Shown: positions 1 through 9,011 of the stretch, piece by piece
Layout of the letters: every line of letters starts with the position of its first letter
Numbering within the stretch: position 1 is the stretch's first letter
From: Vibrio marisflavi CECT 7928
GTDB lineage: Bacteria; Pseudomonadota; Gammaproteobacteria; Enterobacterales; Vibrionaceae
Direction: 5' to 3'
DNA length: 64,000 bases
NCBI RefSeq assembly: GCF_921294215.1
Contig: NZ_CAKLDM010000002.1
Span: forward strand, 1,550,001 to 1,614,000
Translations under genes and position numbers: made by a program
Notes under the pieces: model-generated
What the model was told of the DNA's origin: nothing
Seen by the model: only the letters and a program-made list of their open reading frames with translations
Database searches by the model: none

Positions 1-1
1 G

Positions 2-133
2 GTTAAACCTGTACGAGATGGTGTAGTTGGTGAGCGCTTTGAAGTATGTCGCGCGACCTTCAATTACGTTGCGATTGATGCAAATGGACGACCTAGACCA
101 GTGAAAACTGAAGGGCACTCTCACATAGCGTAG
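2..133 (+). CDS. yciA: Acyl-CoA thioester hydrolase YciA, C-terminal fragment
   Basis: The window opens inside this gene; 43 codons and the TAG stop are visible. The fragment contains [18 protein letters not shown] followed by NGRPRPV, which resembles the end of the hotdog-fold thioesterase YciA, where the last strand reads FKYVAVDPEGKPR in E. coli. YciA hydrolyses acyl-CoA thioesters in the cytoplasm and is a compact hotdog protein. The next gene is yciI, its usual neighbour, which supports the call. The start and catalytic part lie outside the window, so only the tail can be judged. Confidence 0.75.
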   Translation, partial: VKPVRDGVVGERFEVCRATFNYVAIDANGRPRPVKTEGHSHIA

Positions 134-224
134 GTTTCTATATTCAAGTTCTTCGAGTTTCGCTAAAGTAAACCAGTCACAGATAGGTCCTCAGACCCAT
201 GTAACAGTAAGGATAAAAATAAAT

Positions 225-521
225 ATGTGGTATGTAATTTTTTCAACGGACGTCAAAGATTCATTAGAGAAACGTAAAAGCGTGCGAGCAAAACACTTGG
301 AGCGCTTACAAAAGCTACAAGATGAAGGCCGCTTATTAACTGCTGGGCCTATGCCGGCAATTGACTCGGATGAGCCGGGTGAAGCAGGTTTTACAGGCTC
401 GACTGTGATTGCACAGTTTGATTCAATTCTAGATGCACAATCTTGGGCAGAGTCAGACCCGTATGTTGGTGCAGGTGTTTACGAGAGCGTTATTGTAAAA
501 CCGTTTAAGAAAGTTTTCTAA
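225..521 (+). CDS. yciI: YciI family protein
   Basis: This 98-residue protein matches YciI: it starts [17 protein letters not shown], has the [22 protein letters not shown] core and ends with a KPFKKVF tail. YciI proteins adopt a ferredoxin-like alpha/beta fold with a conserved His-Asp pair (here His near residue 24 and Asp near 79). Their biochemical role is not settled. The family is linked to muconolactone-isomerase-like folds and is commonly encoded beside yciA, as here. The next gene begins one base after its stop, so the two are probably co-transcribed. Confidence 0.9.
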   Translation: MWYVIFSTDVKDSLEKRKSVRAKHLERLQKLQDEGRLLTAGPMPAIDSDEPGEAGFTGSTVIAQFDSILDAQSWAESDPYVGAGVYESVIVKPFKKVF

Positions 522-522
522 T

Positions 523-942
523 ATGAAAAAAAGCATTATTTCTCTTGTTCTCATCGCGATATCAGCTATAGCACTTTCTGGATGTGCCTCTAAATCCGAT
601 CAAGAACAGCGCAGATTAGAGCTTATCGCAAGTAATCGAGCGGGGGTTTTAAGTGCAGAACTCCCTCTAGAATACGGACCTCTTTCGATTATGAGCGCTA
701 AAGCAAATGGTACCGTAATCGAAATTATGATGGTGTATAACCAAGATGCAAAAGGTGCAAAACCTTTCAAAGAAGTTATTCACGATACGATCAACAGCTA
801 CTGTGTGACGCCTGAAATTACTAGGAATTTGGGTATCGGAATAAACTATCAGATTAAAATGCGCAATAGCCGTGGTCAACTAGTGGTTGATAAATTAGTC
901 ACTAAACAGACCTGTGACGAACATGGAGACGACGCGAAGTAA
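523..942 (+). CDS. Type II secretion pilotin-like lipoprotein (GspS-beta/AspS type)
   Basis: A 139-residue lipoprotein with a Lys-rich start, a hydrophobic stretch and a lipobox ending LSGC (Cys near residue 20). The mature part contains GVLSAELPLEYGPLSIM and two later Cys residues (near 93 and 131) that could form a disulfide. From memory this pattern fits the GspS-beta (AspS) pilotins of vibrios, small outer-membrane lipoproteins that guide the GspD secretin of the type II secretion system and are encoded away from the main gsp operon. It follows yciI with almost no gap and is closed by a strong terminator. The family call is by recall; a generic lipoprotein is the alternative. Confidence 0.6.
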   Translation: MKKSIISLVLIAISAIALSGCASKSDQEQRRLELIASNRAGVLSAELPLEYGPLSIMSAKANGTVIEIMMVYNQDAKGAKPFKEVIHDTINSYCVTPEITRNLGIGINYQIKMRNSRGQLVVDKLVTKQTCDEHGDDAK

Positions 943-966
943 CCCAATTACTTTGTCTAACTCCCT

Positions 967-1014
967 AAAAGAGATTTGTGGAATCGAACCTAGATCACAA
1001 ATCTCTTTTTTTTT
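967..1014 (+). terminator. Rho-independent terminator after yciI-pilotin genes
   Basis: Arms AAAAGAGATTTGTG (967-980) and CACAAATCTCTTTT (996-1009) pair perfectly and are followed by a run of T. It lies 25 bases after the stop of the lipoprotein gene and has the classic stem plus U-tract form. Confidence 0.9.
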
Positions 1015-1198
1015 CGCATAAATTCATACTGTGATATTCACTCCATTTCTATTTACATTTTAATCAATTAAGTGGTGGGCAGATTTTTTGCTCGTCTACT
1101 ATAAGAAGCTCCGAGCAATAATCTGATTTGGATCTCCCTTGACTACGCATTCGACAAATTCTATGGTTTGATAACCACCTCACAATGCGGAGATACTT

Positions 1199-1417
1199 AT
1201 GAAAAGGGCCAGTTCCACCTATCGTCTTCAGCTCATCAAAGAGGTTGCGTCCAAAAAGCAACAAATGGCCAATGATCCTATGGCGAATTACATCCACCAA
1301 TTACTTTCCGAGAAAGCTGATACTGACAATAGTGTTGAGCTAAATAACCGCTTTGTTGGAAGCCATTTCGACGAAAATGCAGGTGGATGGATCAGTGATA
1401 TTTGGGGACTAAAATAG
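1199..1417 (+). CDS. Small hypothetical protein, 72 aa
   Basis: This predicted protein begins MKRASSTYRLQLIKEVASKK and ends GGWISDIWGLK. GGAG lies about eight bases before the ATG, a good ribosome-binding site. It has no signal peptide or membrane segment. The N-terminal half is charged and probably helical; the C-terminal half is acidic and ends with two Trp. I do not recognise the family. It stands alone between a terminator upstream and a convergent gene downstream. The good ribosome site and biased composition make it more likely real than chance. Confidence 0.55.
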   Translation: MKRASSTYRLQLIKEVASKKQQMANDPMANYIHQLLSEKADTDNSVELNNRFVGSHFDENAGGWISDIWGLK

Positions 1418-1426
1418 AACGCTACT

Positions 1427-1447
1427 CATTTAGCTATCCGCTAAATG
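1427..1447. terminator. Hairpin between convergent genes
   Basis: CATTTAGC (1427-1434) and GCTAAATG (1440-1447) form a perfect 8-bp stem with a 5-base loop in the short gap between two convergent genes. There is no long T run on either strand, so it may only be a weak shared terminator. Confidence 0.35.
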
Positions 1448-1448
1448 G

Positions 1449-1700
1449 TTAAAACAACGACTGCTGGATATCATCATCTTGAGAGGGTGCTCCACCCTGC
1501 TCTTGTTTCTGCTTAGCAATTTTACGCCGATATCGTTGGCGACATAGTTTAATGACATGTAGTTGTTGTGCTGGTGTCATTTGCAACCAATTAAAGCGCT
1601 CTTCACGTTTGCGCATGCACCCTTTGCAATACCCTTTGTCATCCAAGCTGCAAATACCCACGCAAGGGCTAGGTACAACAAAAAACTCTAACTGTTCCAT
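1449..1700 (-). CDS. DUF1289 family Cys-rich protein
   Basis: An 83-residue protein that begins MEQLEFFVVPSPCVGIC. The four-Cys pattern PCVGICSLDDKGYCKGCMR followed by W and a run of basic residues is the DUF1289 signature, thought to bind a metal or Fe-S centre. The function is not established. A longer reading frame extends upstream, but AGGAGG lies six bases before the ATG at 1700, which fixes this start. The tail is rich in Gln and Asp. It is a single-gene unit convergent with the preceding small gene. Confidence 0.8.
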   Translation of the reverse strand: MEQLEFFVVPSPCVGICSLDDKGYCKGCMRKREERFNWLQMTPAQQLHVIKLCRQRYRRKIAKQKQEQGGAPSQDDDIQQSLF

Positions 1701-2013
1701 ATTCGCCCTCCTTCTCATATCTATTAACGTTATGTCATCTGCTGTAAGACTGCAAACACTTGGTGACACAACATGTTCTATTCAACAATACATTGCGATA
1801 TAAGCGCGCAAAAATTAACCTCCCCAAGATAATGCTACGTATTAACTGTTGGGTCTAACAACATTTTGAGCTGAAAGGTGTTTTAAAACAATTTCTAACT
1901 TTTTAATCTAGCTACTCTATAGCCTCCTCATTAGGTAATATAAGCGGGCCTGCTGAAAGTAAAACTTCATGAGCTAGGTCTCCTCATTACATCACTTTAG
2001 CAATAGGAACACT

Positions 2014-3156
2014 ATGAAAAGGCTTTTCATAACGTTATTCATATTTTTAATCTCTCAGTCCGTATTTGCCCAAGACAACTGGCAAGACATCGTCAAGAAA
2101 GCTCACGGTCAAACCGTCTATTTAAATAGCTGGGGTGGGAGCCAAGAAGTTAATGACTATATTCGCTGGGCAGGTAGACAGCTTAAACAGAAATACGATA
2201 TCACGTTGGTACAGGTCAAAGTAACTGACATGATCGAAACCACGTCACGCCTTATTGCCGAAAAGGCCGCAGGTAAAAATAGCGGTGGTAGCGTCGACAT
2301 GGTTTGGATTAATGGTAAATACTTCAAGTCACTAAAAGAAAATCACCTACTTTATGGACCATTTGTCGACACCCTACCCAATTGGAAATACGTTAACAAA
2401 TCCTTGCCTGTTTCAGAAGACTTCTCTGTTCCAACAGACCGCTACGAAGCGCCATGGGGAGTCGGTCAGTTAATCTTTATGTACGACTCAGCTACGCTAA
2501 AAAACCCGCCGCGTTCATTTGCTGAACTACTTAGCTACGCAAAAGCGCATCCAGGCCGCGTGAGTTATCCAAAACCACCAGAGTTCCATGGTTCGAGCTT
2601 CCTCAAAGCAGCCTTAATCGAACTCACCCACAACAACCCAGCACTGCATAAACCAGTAAATAAAGCAGATTTTGAAAAAATTACCGCCCCACTTTGGCAA
2701 TACTTAAATCAACTGCATCCACTTATGTGGCGTGGTGGTAAGCAGTTCCCATCTAGCTCCTCAGAAACCATGCAGCTTCTCGATGATGGACAACTCGATC
2801 TTGCTATTGCATTCAACCCTAATGCGGTTCTTGCAGGCCAAGAAAGTGGTCGACTTGCTGATACCGTCAAAGCGTACGCTATGGATGAAGGCGCGTTAAC
2901 CAATGTTCATTTTCTCGCTATTCCTTGGAATGCTACTTCAAAAGCAGGTGCGCTTGTGACAATTAACTATTTGATGAGCCCAGCTGCACAGTCAAGAAAA
3001 GGCAATACCTCTGTATGGGGAGATCCATCAATTTTGCAACACAAATACCTAACGGGTACAGCGAAACATATCAAGCTGTACAAATCTCTAGAAGAGTTAG
3101 ATCCAAGTTGGCAATCAGCGTTAGAGGTTGAGTGGCAAAAACGCTATGGCAGTTAA
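2014..3156 (+). CDS. ynjB: YnjB, periplasmic solute-binding protein of the YnjBCD ABC transporter
   Basis: A 380-residue exported binding protein with a signal peptide ending near AQDNW (cleavage around residue 19-20). The body has the two-lobed fold of iron/thiamine-type binding proteins, including VYLNSWGGSQEVNDYIRW near the start, YEAPWGVGQLIFMYD in the middle, and a VEWQKRYGS tail. It resembles E. coli YnjB, whose substrate is unknown. The gene heads ynjB-ynjC-ynjD-ynjF and overlaps ynjC by 11 bases, so translation is probably coupled. The 5' spacer holds a 10-bp direct repeat CTCCTCATTA at 1924 and 1980, but no recognised riboswitch. Confidence 0.85.
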   Translation: MKRLFITLFIFLISQSVFAQDNWQDIVKKAHGQTVYLNSWGGSQEVNDYIRWAGRQLKQKYDITLVQVKVTDMIETTSRLIAEKAAGKNSGGSVDMVWINGKYFKSLKENHLLYGPFVDTLPNWKYVNKSLPVSEDFSVPTDRYEAPWGVGQLIFMYDSATLKNPPRSFAELLSYAKAHPGRVSYPKPPEFHGSSFLKAALIELTHNNPALHKPVNKADFEKITAPLWQYLNQLHPLMWRGGKQFPSSSSETMQLLDDGQLDLAIAFNPNAVLAGQESGRLADTVKAYAMDEGALTNVHFLAIPWNATSKAGALVTINYLMSPAAQSRKGNTSVWGDPSILQHKYLTGTAKHIKLYKSLEELDPSWQSALEVEWQKRYGS

Positions 3157-4852
3157 CACAATTCAAACTGGCAAGCGAAATAGCATAGCTTTTCGCTTGT
3201 CCTATATAGTGTTAATCGCCGTGTGCGTTTTACCACTATTACCCGGTTCACTAGGTGTTGTCTTATCGGCACTTGGTTATATACCGCCTATTGGTCTCCG
3301 TCACTTCAATTTTGATGGTTTTTTTCAAGTGTATGAATGGAATGGAGTATTTCATTCTGTACTGTTAACAATATTTACCGCTTTAAGCAGCACATATCTC
3401 GCTGCACTATTTTGTTTTGCTATCATGCAAAGCTTATTCGGTCGGCCTATTTGGAAGAAAATAGAAACGTTAATCTCTCCTTTGCTCGCAATGCCCCACC
3501 TAGCATTTGCCATCGGATTTACTTTCTTGTTTTCCTCTTCTGGAATGTTTTTTAGGCTTATTCACCAACTATTTGGAGTCAATTTAAGTCACTCATCTTA
3601 TTTTAGCCTTGTTCAAGATCCTTATGCTTTAGGACTAACTCTGGTATTGGCACTCAAAGAAACACCGTTCCTATTGCTAATGAGTTTACCAATAATCCAG
3701 CAGTTAAAGGTCCAGAAGTTAAGTCAAATCAGTACGTCACTTGGCTACTCTCCCCACCAATTTTGGTGGAAAGTGGTACTTCCTCAATGGCTTCCAAAGC
3801 TGCGTTTTGCACTGTTTTCTGTACTCGCATATGGAGTATCCGTTGTTGATTTAAGCCTGATCATGGGCCCTAATCGTCCGCCAACATTTTCTGTCCTAGT
3901 TTGGCAGTGGTTTAATGAACCGGATTTAAGCCTGATGCCAAGAGCAGCGGCAGGAGCTGTGACGCTTTTCGCTATTGCAAGCTTAATGCTAACTGTCGCA
4001 GTACTCTTTGAAAAGAGCTGCACCTGCATTTGCAAAAACTGGCAGTTTTCAGGTCGATTTGGTGTTCGGCTTCCGGGGAAAAGCGTCATAACAGTGTTAA
4101 TTACACTTTCAACAATCATCTTGCCCATGATGTTGGTATGGAGTTTTGCATTGCGGTGGCGCTTTCCTGAGCTATTACCCACGCGCTACAGCCTAAGGTT
4201 TTGGCACGACGAATGGTTTAATGCTTGGCCGACAATTAATAACAGTCTTTCGTTAGCAATTATCAGTGCAACTATTGCCCTTTTGCTTGCATTTATTGCT
4301 CATGAATATCGAATCCGATATAAACTGCGTTTACCGAGTTATGTTATTGCGTTGCCTATATTGATACCTCAGCTGTCAGTGCTGTTTGGCTTACAAATCA
4401 CATCATTGTTTATTGCTAGCAATCAGTACTACCTCTGGGTTCTGTGGTCACATATATTCTTCGCTTTTCCATACGTTTATTTGTCCTTAGATGGACCATG
4501 GAAAAGCTATGACAATCACTATACTCACACTGCTTTTAGCCTTGGTAAATCACCGATAGTGACATTTTTAAAAGTAAAGCTGCCAATACTTAAAACAGCC
4601 ATACTGTATGCTTGGGCTATGGGGGCAAGTGTTAGCTTAGCTCAATACCTTCCGACCCTCATGCTTGGTGGTGGGCGTATCAACACGATCACAACCGAAG
4701 CGGTTGCATTAACCAGTGGGTTTGATAGACGCGTGACAGCAATTTATGGTTTGTGGCAAGCTCTCCTGCCATTCATCTTTTTTACTTTGGCCATTTTAAT
4801 AGGACGTTTCAAACGCCCTTCTTTAAGCTATGCCCCTAAGGAAGCGAACTAA
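3146..4852 (+). CDS. ynjC: YnjC, ABC transporter permease with two fused halves
   Basis: About 568 residues with roughly twelve membrane segments arranged as two binding-protein-dependent permease domains in one chain, as in YnjC and the FbpB/ThiP permeases. Each half carries an EAA-like cytoplasmic loop (first half ISTSLGYSPHQFWWKVVLPQ, second half TAFSLGKSPIVTFLKVKLP), where the ATPase docks. The start is taken at the ATG overlapping the end of ynjB rather than at an in-frame TTG 18 bases upstream. It works in the inner membrane with YnjB and YnjD; the solute is unknown. Confidence 0.85.
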   Translation: MAVNTIQTGKRNSIAFRLSYIVLIAVCVLPLLPGSLGVVLSALGYIPPIGLRHFNFDGFFQVYEWNGVFHSVLLTIFTALSSTYLAALFCFAIMQSLFGRPIWKKIETLISPLLAMPHLAFAIGFTFLFSSSGMFFRLIHQLFGVNLSHSSYFSLVQDPYALGLTLVLALKETPFLLLMSLPIIQQLKVQKLSQISTSLGYSPHQFWWKVVLPQWLPKLRFALFSVLAYGVSVVDLSLIMGPNRPPTFSVLVWQWFNEPDLSLMPRAAAGAVTLFAIASLMLTVAVLFEKSCTCICKNWQFSGRFGVRLPGKSVITVLITLSTIILPMMLVWSFALRWRFPELLPTRYSLRFWHDEWFNAWPTINNSLSLAIISATIALLLAFIAHEYRIRYKLRLPSYVIALPILIPQLSVLFGLQITSLFIASNQYYLWVLWSHIFFAFPYVYLSLDGPWKSYDNHYTHTAFSLGKSPIVTFLKVKLPILKTAILYAWAMGASVSLAQYLPTLMLGGGRINTITTEAVALTSGFDRRVTAIYGLWQALLPFIFFTLAILIGRFKRPSLSYAPKEAN

Positions 4853-4853
4853 C

Positions 4854-5492
4854 ATGACTTTAAGATTAGAAAACCTGTCCATTGCAAGAAGTTCTGGAGA
4901 AGTGCTGTTTGGCGACTTTAATCTAGAAGTGAAAGCGGGTGAAGTCGCAACTCTAATGGGACCTAGTGGTTGCGGTAAATCAACACTGTTAGGCTTAATC
5001 GCTGGACATTTAAGCGATGAATTTTCTTATTCAGGTTCAGTAAAACTGGATGGCTCGGACGTCACTTCTAAGGCTCCTCATCAAAGGCAAGTAGGAATTT
5101 TATTTCAAGATGACTTACTCTTCCCGCACTTGAATGTTTGGCAAAACTTAGCGTTCGCACTGCCAAATAGCGTAAAGAAAAAGCAGCGTAAAGAGATAGC
5201 CTTGGATGCTTTATCGAGCATTAAGCTATCAAATCTTGCTGATTCCTTTCCAAATCAAATATCAGGTGGGCAACGTGCTCGAATCAGTCTAACAAGAATG
5301 CTACTTGCGCAACCTAAACTAGCCTTGTTAGATGAACCTTTCAGTAAACTCGACTCAGAGGTAAGAAAAGAGTTTCGAGATTGGGTTGTAGAACAATTGC
5401 GACAAGCAAACATTCCTACAATTTTAGTCACACACGATATCGAAGATAAACCCGCAACAGGAAAAATCATCTCTTGGCCATGGAGTAAATAA
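4854..5492 (+). CDS. ynjD: YnjD, ABC transporter ATPase
   Basis: A 212-residue ATPase with Walker A GPSGCGKST, Q-loop FQDDLLFPHLNVWQN, signature SGGQRARISLTR, Walker B LALLDEPFSKLD and switch His in VTHD. It is short for the family because it ends soon after the H-loop and lacks a regulatory C-terminal domain. The start is the ATG one base after the ynjC stop; the upstream in-frame ATG lies inside ynjC. It should energise YnjC with YnjB-bound substrate. The chain runs directly into ynjF. Confidence 0.88.
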   Translation: MTLRLENLSIARSSGEVLFGDFNLEVKAGEVATLMGPSGCGKSTLLGLIAGHLSDEFSYSGSVKLDGSDVTSKAPHQRQVGILFQDDLLFPHLNVWQNLAFALPNSVKKKQRKEIALDALSSIKLSNLADSFPNQISGGQRARISLTRMLLAQPKLALLDEPFSKLDSEVRKEFRDWVVEQLRQANIPTILVTHDIEDKPATGKIISWPWSK

Positions 5493-6110
5493 ATGCTTGA
5501 TAGGTACAGTAGCAAAGTTGTAAAAGGCCCACTTAATATTCTGGCCAACGTAGCGAATCGCTTCGGTGTCAAAGCCGATCAAATTAGCATCATTGGCTTT
5601 TGTCTCGGCTGCTGTGCCTTTCCAGCAATTGTATTTGGCTATCTTGAGCTTGCATTAGTATTCATTCTGCTCAATCGAACATTTGATGGATTGGATGGTG
5701 CGGTCGCTCGCAAGCATGGCCCTAGCGATGCTGGAGGCTTTTTGGATATCAGCCTAGATTTTGTTTTCTATTCTATGATTCCTTTTGCATTTGTCATCGC
5801 TAATCCAGCTGAAAATGCAATTGCAGGGGCGTTTCTTATCTTTGCGTTCGTTGGCACGGGCAGTAGCTTTCTAGCTTTCGCTGTTATGGCGGGGAAAAGA
5901 GGAATCGAAAATCCAGTCTATAAACACAAATCTCTGTACTACATGAGTGGACTAACTGAAGGGACAGAGACTATCGCATGCTTTGTCATTTTTTGCCTTT
6001 GGCCACAATATTTTAACCATGTTGCTTATCTATTTGGGGCAGCCTGTTGGTTTACGACCTTTACTCGCATCCACTCAGGGTTTCATACGTTAAACAGTAA
6101 CCAAGGGTAA
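5493..6110 (+). CDS. ynjF: YnjF, CDP-alcohol phosphatidyltransferase family protein
   Basis: A 205-residue membrane protein with the family motif D-x2-DG-x2-AR-x7-G-x3-D-x3-D, seen as DGLDGAVARKHGPSD, G, G, FLD, then D four residues on. These Asp residues bind the metal and CDP-alcohol. About six hydrophobic segments are present. The family makes phospholipid head-group transfers, but the acceptor and donor for YnjF are unknown. The ATG follows the ynjD stop directly, so the enzyme is co-transcribed with an ABC transporter, as in E. coli. In E. coli ynjE lies between ynjD and ynjF; here ynjE is about 29 kb away. Confidence 0.85.
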   Translation: MLDRYSSKVVKGPLNILANVANRFGVKADQISIIGFCLGCCAFPAIVFGYLELALVFILLNRTFDGLDGAVARKHGPSDAGGFLDISLDFVFYSMIPFAFVIANPAENAIAGAFLIFAFVGTGSSFLAFAVMAGKRGIENPVYKHKSLYYMSGLTEGTETIACFVIFCLWPQYFNHVAYLFGAACWFTTFTRIHSGFHTLNSNQG

Positions 6111-6116
6111 CTTCAC

Positions 6117-6150
6117 AGGGAAAACTCAGTTTAGTTTTCCCTATTTATTT
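6117..6150 (+). terminator. Terminator of the ynjBCDF operon
   Basis: AGGGAAAACT (6117-6126) pairs perfectly with AGTTTTCCCT (6133-6142), loop CAGTTT, followed by ATTTATTT. It starts seven bases after the ynjF stop. Confidence 0.88.
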
Positions 6151-6162
6151 GGCTAAGTCTCG

Positions 6163-7104
6163 CTACTTATTTAACGCAAAAACCATCGCTTTCAAACTGG
6201 CTTGGCTATTAATATCTTTAAACTCGGGTGGATTGTCCAATCGGTACTGGTATTCGATTTGAGGCGCTTGTTCTTTCATGCTGTCTATCAAAAACTGCTC
6301 GCTGACAGACGGGGAGTTGACACATGCCAATACGAGACCCTTTTCCGTAAGCATATCTGGCAAGCGGCGAAGAATCTTTTGGTAGTCTTTGGTCAGGGCA
6401 AAGCTGCCTTTTTGAAAAGATGGTGGGTCAATAATAATCAGATCATACGGACCAAATTTTTTCAGTTTCCCCCACGACTTAAAAAGATCATGAGCTAAAA
6501 AACTCACCTTTGACGTATCATGTTCATTGAGGCGGTGATTCTGTCTACCTTTATTGAGAGACGCCTTTGCCATATCTAGGTTAACTACCTGTTTTGCACC
6601 ACCAGCAATAGCAGCCAACGAGAAACCACAGGTATACGAAAACAGATTTAACACCTTCTTATCTTTCGAGCGCTCTTTTACCCAGTCACGACCATACCTC
6701 ATGTCGAGAAATAGCCCAAAGTTTTGGTTTCGACCTACATCCAACTGATAGCGAATACCGTTTTCTACAACTACCGGAGAAGAGTTTAGATCACCTATAA
6801 CGACCTCTGCTGGCGCTCCTTCTTGATAGCGATGTTGCAAAACAATAGTTTTACCCTGCTGTTTTTCCCATACGGCGCTTTGTGAAAAGTCTATCAGCCC
6901 TTGTCTTAAGGCATCGATAAATTGTGCTTCAGGCTGCTTAAAAACTTGAACAACTAACTGCCCTTGAAGCCAGTCAGCGGTTATTTGCTCCAACCCTTCC
7001 CAGCAACGTCCTCTACCATGAAATAGGCGACGTAATTCGTTAGGTATAGAGCTAAGCTCTGATTCTAGTTGCTCAAAGAAGGTGGATAATTCTGCTGATC
7101 GCAT
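6163..7104 (-). CDS. Class I SAM-dependent methyltransferase, RlmI-like (COG1092 type)
   Basis: A 313-residue protein with the SAM-binding motif VLNLFSYTCGFSLAAIAGG, the acidic strand VVNLDMAK, and the catalytic DPPSFQKGSF motif seen in the RlmI/YccW group of rRNA methyltransferases. The N-terminal PUA domain of RlmI is not evident; instead there is a short helical region with FHGRGRCWEGLEQIT. The target is unknown but probably RNA. The ATG at 7104 is preferred over an in-frame TTG further upstream that would overlap the preceding gene. It directly follows a pseudouridine synthase gene on the same strand, which fits an RNA-modification pair. Confidence 0.8.
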   Translation of the reverse strand: MRSAELSTFFEQLESELSSIPNELRRLFHGRGRCWEGLEQITADWLQGQLVVQVFKQPEAQFIDALRQGLIDFSQSAVWEKQQGKTIVLQHRYQEGAPAEVVIGDLNSSPVVVENGIRYQLDVGRNQNFGLFLDMRYGRDWVKERSKDKKVLNLFSYTCGFSLAAIAGGAKQVVNLDMAKASLNKGRQNHRLNEHDTSKVSFLAHDLFKSWGKLKKFGPYDLIIIDPPSFQKGSFALTKDYQKILRRLPDMLTEKGLVLACVNSPSVSEQFLIDSMKEQAPQIEYQYRLDNPPEFKDINSQASLKAMVFALNK

Positions 7105-7115
7105 TTTTTTCTCTG

Positions 7116-7811
7116 TTAGTGTTTGATGTTCGGCCAAGTAAGCTGCCAAGGTTGTTTTACGTTATCGATAACAGTGCTTACCGACTCAGAGTGCCATTTC
7201 TCGCCAAGAAGTTGGTATTCTCTTGGGTCACAAACAAATTCATATTGCTGGCCACAGTGAGAAAATCGAACAGCAAACGCATGCAAGTAACCTCTATCAC
7301 AATTTGACGTCGGGTTATAAATTGGATCACCCGCTATCGCGGAGCCAACAGACTTTATGGCTACACGTATTTGATGGGTTTTACCTGTACTTGGTTTACA
7401 CAAAAACACCCTCTCACCGGGCTCACCTGCATAAGAAAAAAATTGAGTGACAGCTGGGTTGTCAGTCGAACTGGTTAATTTCCAAGCCGACCGTCGAGAA
7501 CGCACCATATCGCCAACTATCAACCCCTGCTTTTTCTTAGGTTTTTTGTTTGCGATAGCCAAGTAATACTTCTCAATGTTTCTTTGAGCAAACAGTCCGG
7601 AAAGTTCACTTGCCGTTTTACCGTTCTTCGCAAGCAACAAAATTCCAGATGTCATTTTATCAAGCCGATGTACTAGATAGAGTTTTTCGATGCTAAGTTG
7701 CTGTTGAACTGTCTGCAGTAACATTGTGTCTCCGTCATCTTTATGTACAGAAACATTCGGGTGTTTATTAATGACAATAAAGTCACCATGGCTATAAAGT
7801 AAATCGAACAT
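7116..7811 (-). CDS. RluA-family RNA pseudouridine synthase
   Basis: A 231-residue protein with the catalytic RluA motif HRLDKMTSGILLLAKN, whose Asp attacks the uridine. It also has an IVINKHPNVSVHKD strand near the start and the GKTHQIRVAIKSVG motif later, all typical of RluA-like enzymes. There is no N-terminal S4 domain, so it belongs to the short single-domain group, and the exact RNA target cannot be told from sequence. The stop lies 11 bases before the methyltransferase start, so the two are likely co-expressed. Confidence 0.85.
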   Translation of the reverse strand: MFDLLYSHGDFIVINKHPNVSVHKDDGDTMLLQTVQQQLSIEKLYLVHRLDKMTSGILLLAKNGKTASELSGLFAQRNIEKYYLAIANKKPKKKQGLIVGDMVRSRRSAWKLTSSTDNPAVTQFFSYAGEPGERVFLCKPSTGKTHQIRVAIKSVGSAIAGDPIYNPTSNCDRGYLHAFAVRFSHCGQQYEFVCDPREYQLLGEKWHSESVSTVIDNVKQPWQLTWPNIKH

Positions 7812-7901
7812 GTGGCCTCTTTGGGTTAGGAGGCGAAGTATATACCTGAGTACCCGCTAAGAAAAACTTTTCTAACGGTCCCTCTGATATTTAAAACAAC
7901 T

Positions 7902-8936
7902 CTAGTCAGATTTCTCATGGGCATAGTCCAACAGCTTTTCAGCATTTTCACCTCTAAGTTGTAGAGACATGCAGCGAACTCCGCCACCTAAACCACACAC
8001 TTGCTCAGAAGAGACCGGAACTACCTTTTTTGAAGTGATAGCCTCTAGCTGCTCCAACGCCAGCTTATCTTCCGGGATACCGAATTGTGGAAAATAGATC
8101 TTATCTGGTGTTACCAGCATGTTGGTATATAAACCACAAGCGGAAGGATACTGCGAGTCAAAGGTGGTATCTGGATCGTATGGCGTCACAATGGAATGAA
8201 CCGTTACACCGGGTAGTTGACGCTTTAGCTCACTTTTAAGGTAACTCGCATACCTTTCATCATCTGGGTATTCATTTATAACAACGACATTGTCATCGAC
8301 AAAACTAGCAATGCCATCAGCATGCTCTAACCCTTCAGGTTCATCTGACTCGATGAAAGCGACATGTTTCGCACCTGTCAGCGCGACAAGCTTTTGCCGC
8401 GCTTGTTTCTCCGTAAGGCTGTTATCATTTAAAAACTTGGTGCTCAAAATTCTGTTGCCCGCATAGTCATCAACAAGGTTACCACCATCATTTAGAAGGC
8501 TGGTCGACTTGTATCTCAAGCCTGCTTCATTTGCCAAGCTCAAAAACGTCTCTTGTACTTGGTCAGCGACTTGCTGAGCATTGTCATAGCCACCTTGAGC
8601 TTCTGCCGTATAACGAAATACTATTGCCTCTCCACTTGGGTTGGTCAGAGTAAAATCACGCATCCAAATATCGTCCATTGGGTATATCAGCACATGTTTC
8701 GCACCAACCTCTTTCGCGTAGGTTTTGTATGATTTTTCTGAGCTCAGGATAAGAACGTCATCGCCATTACTTATAACTTTCTTCGCGTAATCGACTTGAA
8801 AGTTGATGATTTTGTTATGAAAGGGTTTGTAGTAACTATCGTTAGGAGGAGAAGCCAACACAATGAGTTCTGCAAAAGAAAGCTTAGGCATAATAATCAC
8901 CAACATAAGTGTGATGCTATATATAAGTCTTTTCAT
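7902..8936 (-). CDS. Exported agmatine-deiminase-like (PAD_porph family) protein
   Basis: A 344-residue protein with a signal peptide (MKRLIYSITLMLVIIMPK, cleavage near SFA-E). The family signature residues are present: MRDF with the guanidinium-binding Asp, an EHADG His-Asp pair, and a C-terminal GGGVRCMSLQL in which the Cys is the predicted nucleophile. Agmatine deiminases and peptidylarginine deiminases convert guanidino groups to ureido groups with release of ammonia. Most bacterial AguA proteins are cytoplasmic, so a signal peptide is notable and suggests action on periplasmic or external agmatine, arginine or peptides. No AguB-type partner is adjacent. Confidence 0.78.
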   Translation of the reverse strand: MKRLIYSITLMLVIIMPKLSFAELIVLASPPNDSYYKPFHNKIINFQVDYAKKVISNGDDVLILSSEKSYKTYAKEVGAKHVLIYPMDDIWMRDFTLTNPSGEAIVFRYTAEAQGGYDNAQQVADQVQETFLSLANEAGLRYKSTSLLNDGGNLVDDYAGNRILSTKFLNDNSLTEKQARQKLVALTGAKHVAFIESDEPEGLEHADGIASFVDDNVVVINEYPDDERYASYLKSELKRQLPGVTVHSIVTPYDPDTTFDSQYPSACGLYTNMLVTPDKIYFPQFGIPEDKLALEQLEAITSKKVVPVSSEQVCGLGGGVRCMSLQLRGENAEKLLDYAHEKSD

Positions 8937-9011
8937 AACATATTATCCATTTGCCAAGTCCAGTGCTGACTTTCCCTTTCAAATTATATGCATAAAAACT
9001 AATTTACGTTT

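Noticed and set aside
1924..1989. Direct repeat CTCCTCATTA upstream of ynjB as a riboswitch or operator
   Set aside because: Two 10-base copies 56 bases apart are suggestive, but there is no match to a known riboswitch and the elements are short enough to arise by chance.
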